A stretch of 64,000 nucleotides of DNA from Serratia sp. DD3 (lineage in GTDB: Bacteria; Pseudomonadota; Gammaproteobacteria; Enterobacterales; Enterobacteriaceae), in NCBI RefSeq assembly GCF_000496755.2, contig NZ_AYKS02000089.1:85980-149979 (forward strand), written 5' to 3'. Positions 42,847-49,830 of this stretch are shown here, piece after piece. How positions within the stretch are numbered: the first letter of the stretch is position 1; each line of letters begins with the position of its first letter. Both the position numbers and the translations under genes were made by a program. Under the pieces are notes generated by a model. The model did no database searches, was not told the origin of the DNA, and saw nothing but the letters and a program-made list of their open reading frames with translations.

Positions 42847-43257
42847 TTGACTGTTATTAAACAACTGAAGGCGAAATACCCTAATGCTTTATCCTGGTCT
42901 TTTGGGGATTCACCTGAGTTGGCAGACGAACTTGCAGCTTTAGTCATGAAAGGGCTGAAAACAGCAACTTGCTGTTCCTTATTGTCTTTTGAAAAGGAGG
43001 AAGGATCCCCCTCAGTCGGTAGCTATAGCATTGTTCTTAGCGGTGAAGGTTCCCCTGTTTGCGTGATAAGAACTACAGCTATGTACCTTAAGTGTTTTTC
43101 TGATGTGACTGCAGAATTGGCTAAAAAAGAAGGGGAGGGCGATCTGAGTCTGGACTATTGGAAAAAGGCACATCAAGCATTTTTTGAACGCGAAGGCACA
43201 TATTCTGAGGATATGGAGCTTGTTTTTGAAGAGTTTCAATTAATCGAAATTGTTTAG
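42847..43257 (+). CDS. ASCH-domain protein
   Basis: The 136-residue product fits the ASCH family (a PUA-like, probably RNA- or nucleotide-binding fold). It has the N-terminal GDSPELADELAALVMKGLKTAT, the middle VCVIRTTAMYLKCFSDVTAE, and the late segment EGEGDLSLDYWKKAHQAFF followed by EDMELVFEEFQL. The start is TTG at 42847 behind AAAGGAA; no ATG is available at the conserved N-terminus. It is divergent from the small genes upstream of the NTPase. The cellular role is unknown; relatives include an N4-acetylcytidine amidohydrolase (YqfB), but this protein belongs to the longer ASCH branch. Confidence 0.8.
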   Translation: MTVIKQLKAKYPNALSWSFGDSPELADELAALVMKGLKTATCCSLLSFEKEEGSPSVGSYSIVLSGEGSPVCVIRTTAMYLKCFSDVTAELAKKEGEGDLSLDYWKKAHQAFFEREGTYSEDMELVFEEFQLIEIV

Positions 43258-43390
43258 CTTATGTGTAACTGCCACCGTATTAAAGGTGAGCGCTCAGGTG
43301 GCCAGCGAACTCAATAAGAAAAAGAAACTGAATCGCCATTCTGGCATCACTTAACAGGCTCATATCCGTGAGCCTGTTTATTAACCATCA

Positions 43391-43965
43391 TTAATGCGCT
43401 TTACGCAGTGCCTTCACCTGTTCGGCGGTGATATCACCCGGTAAGCCTCCCCAGGTTACACGCAGATAATTGACCAACTCCGCAATTTGCGCATCATTCA
43501 GCCGATCGGCAAAACCCGGCATGCTTTGCATACTTTCGTTGCCAGGGAACTGTTGTGCAGGCAGGCCATCCAACACGGAGACAATCAGATTCTTGCCGCC
43601 TGGCTGGCGTAAAGTGGAATTATCGCGCATCGCCACGGCGACATGGGGTTTGCCGGCACCATCGCGCTCATGGCAACCCGAACATTGGTCAAGATAAGTG
43701 ATGCGCCCGGCTTCATTGCCCTGGCCGATTTTGACAGCCACCGCCTGGGGTGGTTTGTCGCCCATCAGATAGGCATAAATGGCAGCAGCATCTTCACGCG
43801 ACATCCCTTTGTAGGCAGTGTAAGGCATCGCCGGGCACCAATGGCTCCCCTTGGGTCAGTGCCCGGAAGAAGTCATCTTTGGCCCAGCGGCCAATGCCGT
43901 GGTCTGCAGAAGGCGTCAGGTTACTGCCGTAAATCGTGCCGAACGGTGTCTCCAGAGGCGTTTAA
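43391..43965 (-). pseudogene. Broken multi-haem cytochrome c subunit gene
   Basis: An open frame of 145 codons (43391-43828) encodes a class I cytochrome c domain with CSGCHERDGAG as haem site and a MPGFADRL distal methionine region. Just upstream, in another frame, the minus strand reads TPFGTIYGSNLTPSADHGIG and RWAKDDFFRALTQGEPL. This is the preceding part of a membrane-dehydrogenase cytochrome c (alcohol or gluconate dehydrogenase type). The two pieces should join at about 43840, so there is a small deletion and frameshift, and everything before about 43965, including the first haem site and signal peptide, is gone. No dehydrogenase partner gene is present. It is a remnant, unlikely to work. 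Confidence 0.75.
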
Positions 43966-44076
43966 GTCGGTTACGCAACGTCAGATTTTCACGCTCAATA
44001 CATTTTCACGTTCAATACATTGTGCCACTACAGTGTCTATGACTCGCCAAGGAGACATTTAAACGGTTCTATTTGA

Positions 44077-44820
44077 TTAATGGCTGCTGACTTGCAAATT
44101 CCGAAAGTAACCTCGTGTTCCGTCATCGACCCATAAGCCAACACGACCTGACCGTCCAGCGTATTTGAGGTCGGTCACATGAAGAACTTCTATGCCATCA
44201 ACGCTGGCGCGTAAATCAGCTCCTTTGATTGCCAAGCGTAAGTGATACCAACGCCCTAAAGCGACAGGAGCCGCTTTTTCGTATTTACCGGGGGTTTCCT
44301 GACGGGAGACATTAAAGTGAAAGTTTGGGTGTGCTACATATTGCACTGCTCGTTTATCACGAGGTGCTGGGGGCGGTGGCTGATTTAATGTGCCATTAGT
44401 CATACGTAGATAAACGGCTTCATAAGTATCGGGATTTTCGTTCACGTGAAATGCTATTCCGACAAAGCCACGTGCATCAGCTTGCCCTTTGCCATTGATC
44501 TCTGCGGCAATATCTAACTCAATGACCCCATCCTGAAACGGGATATCTGCAATAGCATAGGTTGGCCCATTGCTGGCACCCACATCACCAGAGAGGATAC
44601 GCTGCTGTACATCGGGGGCTAATTCCACGGCTATAGCATCCTTCCCCGCAAACTGGACGGGTTGAATGACAACACCATGCGGTTTATATGCGCCATTGCT
44701 AATGGTTGTTACAGCCTGCAGGCTCTCAGCTAATGCTGTGTCAACATTTAAAGAAAAAAGGCAGATGGCGGTAACCCATAATGGCAGCGCAAATGTATAG
44801 CGAAACAGTGTTGGTTTCAT
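44077..44820 (-). CDS. Secreted concanavalin/LamG-like protein of unknown function
   Basis: From the ATG at 44820 the protein has 247 residues with a signal peptide (LPLWVTAICLFSLNVDTALA) cut after ALA. The mature part has alternating beta-rich segments such as DGVIELDIAAEINGKG, RGFVGIAFHVNENPDTYEAVYLR, GRWYHLRLAIKGADLRASVDG and GRVGLWVDDGTRGYFRNLQV. This pattern belongs to the concanavalin A-like jellyroll (LamG / DUF1080-like) superfamily, typical for sugar or polymer binding in the periplasm. A 21-codon longer frame adds non-conserved residues. It runs in the same direction as the SnoaL-like gene, 184 bases downstream of it, with an ERIC fragment between. No substrate can be named. Confidence 0.65.
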   Translation of the reverse strand: MKPTLFRYTFALPLWVTAICLFSLNVDTALAESLQAVTTISNGAYKPHGVVIQPVQFAGKDAIAVELAPDVQQRILSGDVGASNGPTYAIADIPFQDGVIELDIAAEINGKGQADARGFVGIAFHVNENPDTYEAVYLRMTNGTLNQPPPPAPRDKRAVQYVAHPNFHFNVSRQETPGKYEKAAPVALGRWYHLRLAIKGADLRASVDGIEVLHVTDLKYAGRSGRVGLWVDDGTRGYFRNLQVSSH

Positions 44821-44920
44821 TTGGTTAGCGACTCCGTCGAAATAGATAAATTCACGATGCTGCGGAATAGGCCTCTCAGCCACAGCAATCAGCGTTAAAG
44901 GGCGGTAATGCTGCGAAGTT

Positions 44921-45000
44921 TATCCAAATTCAAAGTCATTCAAGTCGCTGAGAGGCGATAAGCTCAGGAGCCTACAGGCAACTTGAATCAACTTGGATAT
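44921..45000. repeat. ERIC-derived repeat, shortened
   Basis: About 80 bp with ends TATCCAAATTCAAAGTCATTC and GCAACTTGAATCAACTTGGAT. The core contains GCTCAGGAGCCT, similar to the CTCCTGGG half of the classical ERIC core. It separates the SnoaL-like gene from the concanavalin-like gene. Confidence 0.55.
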
Positions 45001-45004
45001 AGAA

Positions 45005-45511
45005 TTATTTCGCGGACAGTTGGCGCACCGCGCTCATCCAATCTTCCACATGGTAAGAACGCTCGATTTTACCATTTTTCACAGTGTGGATATCGATAGA
45101 CATGATCTTGAAGCTTTTGCCCCCATAAGGTACTCCCATAAATTCAGTAGCGGGTGTGCCAGAGGCTTCACCACGAACAATAATACGGTTACCGTCGACC
45201 AGCAGTTCTTTGATTTCCCATTTCAAATTTGGGATCACTTTGCCAAAGCCTGCGATACCCGCAGCCACTTTCTCACGTGGTTTGCATTCATCATTGCCAC
45301 TACAAGACACCCATTCTGGCGCAGTAGCCTGCAAAACAAGCTTTTCAGCATTTTTGCCGGGGGCGGCGTTCAGTGCATCGTAAAATGGCGCGACTATCGT
45401 TTGCGCCTCCGCAGGGGCAAGGTTTTTCGCTTGAAGCCCCAGAGATACAAATGTGCTGGTCAGTAACGTGGCTCCACAGACCAATCGTAGGTAAAACGCA
45501 GATTTTGTCAT
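45005..45511 (-). CDS. Secreted SnoaL-like (NTF2-fold) protein
   Basis: The 168-residue product starts MTKSAFYLRLVCGATLL with a signal peptide ending near LQA. GGAGAG lies 4 bases before the ATG at 45511; the ATG at 45523 is part of that site. The mature part fits the SnoaL/ester-cyclase-like NTF2 fold: APFYDALN near the start, then IVRGEASGTPATEFMGVPYG and DIHTVKNGKIERSYHVEDWM. Proteins of this fold often carry small hydrophobic substrates; the true activity is unknown. It is divergent from a LysR-type regulator 83 bases away, which probably controls it. Confidence 0.75.
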   Translation of the reverse strand: MTKSAFYLRLVCGATLLTSTFVSLGLQAKNLAPAEAQTIVAPFYDALNAAPGKNAEKLVLQATAPEWVSCSGNDECKPREKVAAGIAGFGKVIPNLKWEIKELLVDGNRIIVRGEASGTPATEFMGVPYGGKSFKIMSIDIHTVKNGKIERSYHVEDWMSAVRQLSAK

Positions 45512-45568
45512 TATTCTCTCCATGAAAAATTTAGATACGAAACCGATTTTATGGCATAAGGTAAGATG

Positions 45569-45583
45569 AATATAATGAATATT
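45569..45583. promoter_or_regulatory. Candidate LysR operator
   Basis: AATAT-N5-ATATT is a perfect inverted repeat in the 83-bp divergent spacer, and contains the T-N11-A pattern of LysR binding sites. It lies 12 bases before the regulator's ATG, where autoregulation would act. Confidence 0.4.
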
Positions 45584-45594
45584 ATTAACACCTC

Positions 45595-46527
45595 ATGAAT
45601 AAAATTGATTTAAGAAAAGTGGATCTGAACCTGCTGTTACTGTTCGAGACGTTAATGCGCGAAGGTAGTGTTTCCAAGACTGCCGAACAACTAGGGCGTA
45701 CACAATCTGCGATTAGTCATGCGCTTGCACGTTTACGGGACCAATTGGGTGATCCGTTATTGGTTAAAGTGGGCGGGCGGATGCAACCGAGTCCCTACGC
45801 ACTGGAGTTGGTAGAAGAGGTTCGCCCCCTTTTACGCAGTATTGAGCGTATCTTAAGTCCGCGTGAAGCTTTTGATGCAGCAACCTCGACTCGACGTTTT
45901 CGCCTGGTTGTTCCCGATTTGGCTATGAATTTATTTTCTCACCTGATGCAACGTATTCAGCGAGAAGCGCCCAATATACTGATTGAGTGGGATATTCCAA
46001 AATTCAGTACGCCTGTAGATGTTGCTGAGGGGCTGGTTGATTTGGCGTTATTGCCAGAAGCGATCCCAAAGCCAGAGGGGGTCGCTTCAAGACGCGTAGG
46101 GGATTTTCAGTGGGCATGTTTTATGCGAGTGGGGCATCCTGCGCTGCAACGCTGGGGTAAAAAGGCATGGGCTGGTTGGCCCCATATTGTGGTTGGCATC
46201 GGTGACCGGGTACATAATCCAGTGACATCTGCAGCAGAAAAAGTCAAATTGCAGCGAAGAACGGGTCTTGTGGTACCAACGTTTGGTGCCGTGGCCCCCT
46301 TATTGGCGCAAACCAATATGCTCACCACCTTACCTGTGATTGCTTTGGCCGATGCGATGGAGCGTTTTGAATTACAGGTAAAGCCCGTTCCATTTGCTAT
46401 ACCGGATATGCCACATGTATTAGCTTGGAGTACCCGTCTGAACAATGACCCAGCCAGCCAGTGGTTGCGGGAGTGTTTTGCCGAAATTTATCAGGTCAAG
46501 CTGGCTGAGGCAGGAAGGCTGTTATAA
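45595..46527 (+). CDS. LysR-family transcriptional regulator
   Basis: This 310-residue protein has an N-terminal winged helix (residues ~8-66, with LFETLMREGSVSKTAEQLGRTQSAISHALARLR split by standard helix-turn-helix spacing) and a C-terminal effector-binding domain. It resembles the NodD/LinR-like LysR branch that often controls catabolic genes. The divergent SnoaL-like gene and the downstream concanavalin-like gene are its likely targets. The effector is unknown. Confidence 0.85.
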   Translation: MNKIDLRKVDLNLLLLFETLMREGSVSKTAEQLGRTQSAISHALARLRDQLGDPLLVKVGGRMQPSPYALELVEEVRPLLRSIERILSPREAFDAATSTRRFRLVVPDLAMNLFSHLMQRIQREAPNILIEWDIPKFSTPVDVAEGLVDLALLPEAIPKPEGVASRRVGDFQWACFMRVGHPALQRWGKKAWAGWPHIVVGIGDRVHNPVTSAAEKVKLQRRTGLVVPTFGAVAPLLAQTNMLTTLPVIALADAMERFELQVKPVPFAIPDMPHVLAWSTRLNNDPASQWLRECFAEIYQVKLAEAGRLL

Positions 46528-46950
46528 ATTTATCGCCTTTGATTGCACACTAGAAGGTTAGCTATGCCTATTTACCATCGCCTAAACCATCAGCGTGACG
46601 ATGAAATTGGTGAGGCCATGACTAAAATAATTACCATTACCTCAGCACGTAGCCAATGATTTTTCGAGGTCCGCTCAGTTTTTTTGGCAGAGGTCATACG
46701 CTAAAGAGGGTTCGGATTGCTAATCGTCATGATTTTTTTGAAGAATATTTCTTTTTTAAACCGATATGAATTATTTTTTTCATAAGACTGCAATATAAGG
46801 TGGTTAGCATAGGCATGGAAGGATTTAACCTTTAATGATTCATGTGGCTGGCTTGGTTAAAATCACTTTGATTTAAATGTGTTGTTTTTTATTATTTTTA
46901 ACGTCAGTTTAAAATTTATTATTAGTCCTGGCTTATAAAAGGAGAATGTA
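46528..46950. other. AT-rich spacer, only a tiny doubtful frame
   Basis: This 423-bp region has one small frame (46564-46659, MPIYHRLNHQRDDEIGEAM plus about a dozen residues), without a convincing ribosome-binding site. It then becomes very AT-rich toward the next gene, whose promoter must lie here. I see no RNA gene or repeat. Confidence 0.4.
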
Positions 46951-48105
46951 ATGAGGAATAATACAATAGTTAATTTTAGCGCCGCTGCATTAAGTGCGAT
47001 GCTATTAGTTGGTTGCGATAGTGATAGTGATACAAAGACGGAATATGTTAAAGGTGATACCGAGTATGTTACAAAAACGGAATATGTTGAACCAGAACTA
47101 AAACCCATTAAATCACCGGTAATCATTGCACACAGAGGTGCAAGCGGATATTTACCTGAGCATACATTAGGGGCTTATGAGTTGGCAGTTAAAATGGGTG
47201 CTGAATACATTGAGCCTGACCTTCAATTAACAAAAGATGGGGTACTTGTCGCTGTTCATGATAACACCCTAGCGCGGACAACGGATGTTTTAGATCGCTT
47301 TGGTGCTAGAAATGATTCTACTAATGTAGGGGAGTACACCTTAGCGGAGATCAAACAGCTTGAAATGAAGCTAAACAGTACAGCTAAATATACTTACCCT
47401 GGTTTTACGCCAGTATCCAATGATCCCTTTAAGGTTCCTACTTTTGATGAAGTGATTGAGTTGGCTCAAAGGCTGTCAAAAGAGACAGGAAAAGAGATTG
47501 GTATCTACCCAGAAGCTAAACTGAAAGATGCAGTCCAAGAGGATAAAATATTAGAGTCATTGGAGAAATATGGTTATACTGAAAAAAGTAAAATTTTCAT
47601 TCAATCTTTTAGTGCGGAAACATTAAGAAGCTTAAAAAATAAAATGCAAAATAGGGGGTATTTATTACCACTGGTACAACTGGGTAATGTGGTTGATAGT
47701 GGCTTTAATGATACTGATTACAGTGCCAATTTAGGCGTAGATTGCCAAGATTACTGCGTCCTTACACAAGACAATCCCCCACAGGTGATTCGTCTGGCGG
47801 ATATAAAAGAATACGCGCCAAATATTGGTGTCTCTCTCTCCACCTCTAAAGCATTGACAACAAGTTCAAGTTGGCCTCTATATACACCTGGACTTTATAC
47901 TTATGCTCATGACCTGGGTATGACGGTAACCGGCTGGACGTTTGGTAAATCAAGGGCAGATGCTCTGTCTATTTCTGAATACTTGGGTTTCTTTGAATTG
48001 GGAATGGACGGATTTTTCTCAAATTACCCTGATATAGCCGTTGAAGCAAAGGCGTTATTTATCGAAACACAAAAACGCTTACCGAGTGAGATCCAAAATA
48101 AATAA
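46951..48105 (+). CDS. Glycerophosphodiester phosphodiesterase lipoprotein
   Basis: This 384-residue protein hydrolyses glycerophosphodiesters to glycerol 3-phosphate and an alcohol, judging from its GDPD domain: IIAHRGASGYLPEHTLGAYE (residues ~53-72), EPDLQLTKDGVLVAVHD (near 88-104) and QSFSAETLRSLK. The N-terminus is a lipoprotein signal with lipobox LLVGC (Cys near residue 22). A short acidic linker follows with the motif TEYV repeated three times before the catalytic domain. It resembles periplasmic GlpQ but is anchored and has the AT-rich base use of the island. GGAGAA precedes the ATG. No glpT transporter gene is nearby. Confidence 0.88.
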   Translation: MRNNTIVNFSAAALSAMLLVGCDSDSDTKTEYVKGDTEYVTKTEYVEPELKPIKSPVIIAHRGASGYLPEHTLGAYELAVKMGAEYIEPDLQLTKDGVLVAVHDNTLARTTDVLDRFGARNDSTNVGEYTLAEIKQLEMKLNSTAKYTYPGFTPVSNDPFKVPTFDEVIELAQRLSKETGKEIGIYPEAKLKDAVQEDKILESLEKYGYTEKSKIFIQSFSAETLRSLKNKMQNRGYLLPLVQLGNVVDSGFNDTDYSANLGVDCQDYCVLTQDNPPQVIRLADIKEYAPNIGVSLSTSKALTTSSSWPLYTPGLYTYAHDLGMTVTGWTFGKSRADALSISEYLGFFELGMDGFFSNYPDIAVEAKALFIETQKRLPSEIQNK

Positions 48106-48153
48106 TCAGTAACAGTAAGTTAATCGAGTGATAAAGTGATGGTAGTAGGCTTT

Positions 48154-48309
48154 ATATCCAAAATAATTTGATTTGCTTGTAGGCGGCAACTGAGCGACAA
48201 ATCGGTCAGGACCGATTTTAACGCCGCTCACGTTAGCCCGTAAGGGGCGAGGTCCACGGATGGACCTCGTCATGTAGCTAACAGCACTGCAGCTTGATTG
48301 GCGACGGCT
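48154..48309. repeat. ERIC-derived repeat with enlarged core
   Basis: Starts ATATCCAAAATAATTTGATTT and GCTTGTAGGCGGCAAC, like the ERIC arm. The core has extra hairpins: AAATCGGTCAGGACCGATTT and GAGGTCCACGGATGGACCTC. It ends GCAGCTTGATTGGCGACG. It lies between the convergent GDPD and adhesin genes. Confidence 0.6.
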
Positions 48310-48316
48310 ATCAACG

Positions 48317-49354
48317 TTAATTGATCAACACCGTCAATACGGCAGAGCCCGTAAAGTCACCCGCAATGGGTACCGCGTTGGGTTGATAAATAGAGCGAAT
48401 AAGAATATTTTTATTCCCGGAGGAACGTGCTGTGGTGGCAGAATATTGGTTAAAAATATTGTCACTGGGTATATCAAAGAGTAACTGACAAGTCCCCCCT
48501 GGCCCGCATTGTGTATAATTTTCGCTCTTGCCACTGACGGGATTAGTCCCCTTTAGGGAAAAACTCGCCGACGCCGGTGAAGTGCAATTTAACCCTAACG
48601 TGTAATCGTTGGATGGGTAAGCGGTAACACCTTGCTGCAACATGATGGGTCCATGATTAATATTAATGTCACTACCGCCACTACTCAACGAACATTCCGC
48701 TTGAACAGTGGCTCGTATATTAATGTACTCTGGGCCAGCAGATAATAGTAAATTAGACACTTCTCTATCAAAAACGGCGGCAGAGGGCCTGCTGGAGGTT
48801 GAAGTATAAATAAACTGCATACCGGCATAGATTGGCAGCCGAATATTATAGGCTCCCCCGATGGGATTTTGTAATCTGTATAAAATACCGCCGAAAAAGT
48901 TACTTATCCTGGCGATGTTAGCTATACTGCCCGGGATAGGGCAAGGAATATTAGCATTTGGCTGAGGCATGTTTGTTAACAGTTCCCCTGAAGCCCAAAG
49001 TGTATAGCCGGGTGGAACGGGAACATTAGTTATCTGCGTCAGCCCCGGGTTGGTGTTATGGATAAAAGTCATTCCTTGCGCAACCGTTTCATTGGGCACC
49101 AGCAGCCAAAACCGACGATGTACATACGAGGCAGGAAAAGAGACTACATCGCATTTTACCGCCTGGGCGCTACCATTAGTCCGTGTGAGAAATATATTTT
49201 GATATAAAAAAACGGGGACGGTAAAGTTGGATATGGCAATATTAAGATTATTAGCAGGGTTGACCCAACCGGTATAAAAAACGCTGACATAATCCGCTTT
49301 GGTTAACGGTGTGAAAAGTAATGTCAATAGCAGCAATGGCAATTTCATCTTCAT
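48317..49354 (-). CDS. Orphan fimbrial tip adhesin-like protein
   Basis: From the ATG at 49354 the protein has 345 residues, with signal peptide MKLPLLLLTLLFTPLTKA. The C-terminal ~140 residues (from about ATVQAECSLSSGG) look like a fimbrial pilin domain: a Cys pair, YTLGLNCTSPASASFSL, and the final beta-strand FTGSAVLTVLIN needed for donor-strand exchange. The N-terminal ~200 residues would be the receptor-binding lectin domain, as in two-domain tip adhesins (StfH/PapG-like layout). No chaperone, usher or pilin gene is in the neighbourhood. It could serve a fimbrial system elsewhere or be a leftover. Confidence 0.7.
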   Translation of the reverse strand: MKMKLPLLLLTLLFTPLTKADYVSVFYTGWVNPANNLNIAISNFTVPVFLYQNIFLTRTNGSAQAVKCDVVSFPASYVHRRFWLLVPNETVAQGMTFIHNTNPGLTQITNVPVPPGYTLWASGELLTNMPQPNANIPCPIPGSIANIARISNFFGGILYRLQNPIGGAYNIRLPIYAGMQFIYTSTSSRPSAAVFDREVSNLLLSAGPEYINIRATVQAECSLSSGGSDININHGPIMLQQGVTAYPSNDYTLGLNCTSPASASFSLKGTNPVSGKSENYTQCGPGGTCQLLFDIPSDNIFNQYSATTARSSGNKNILIRSIYQPNAVPIAGDFTGSAVLTVLIN

Positions 49355-49390
49355 GATTAATATCTCTGTTGTCATTCTATCCGCAGATGG

Positions 49391-49500
49391 GTATATACCC
49401 TTTGTCCCTCAAGTCGCTTAGTGCTGGCTACAGTTTTCTCTTGTTCCGTGATTCTTGCCCAGCGCAGGGTGCGGTAAGCAATTCAAATGAACTTGGGTAT
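49391..49500. repeat. Strongly diverged ERIC-like element
   Basis: GTATATACCCTTTGTCCCTC at the left and TTCAAATGAACTTGGGTAT at the right are recognisable ERIC arms. The interior has lost most pairing. It sits upstream of the adhesin gene, in the 476-bp spacer before rapA. Confidence 0.5.
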
Positions 49501-49780
49501 AAATTTGCAGTGCGCGGAGTATACTGCGACTGACCTCGCGAGGTAACCATGATGGCAATGTGATCTATTGATGATTTAATGATGCATTTAGTATAAAAAA
49601 CGTCACCAATGGGTTTTATATTCTATAAAAACATTTTATTTGAAATATAACACTGAAAATAGTGGTGAGGTTCTGGGGGTGAAAAAGTCCTTTTTTATCG
49701 TAGGTACCCGGTTCTTTCTAAGCCTTGTTCCTAATGAGGTGCGCCAGCAGCGTTCATATCTATTATTTGGGGTATATAGC

Positions 49781-49818
49781 GGGGGATTGCGGTACACGTT
49801 AAACGTGAATCAATCCCC
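49781..49818. repeat. Nested inverted repeat near the rapA 3' end
   Basis: GGGGGATTG (49781-49789) pairs with CAATCCCCC (49810-49818), and inside lies the near-palindrome CACGTTAAACGTG. It is 12 bases past the rapA stop and could be a terminator without a U-run, or a protein site. Confidence 0.45.
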
Positions 49819-49830
49819 CCATAAGTAGGG

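Noticed and set aside
46564..46659. A 31-residue frame after the LysR gene
   Set aside because: Too short, no convincing start signal, no family recognised.
49640..49828. A 62-codon frame before rapA
   Set aside because: No ribosome-binding site and it runs through an inverted repeat; no similarity recognised.
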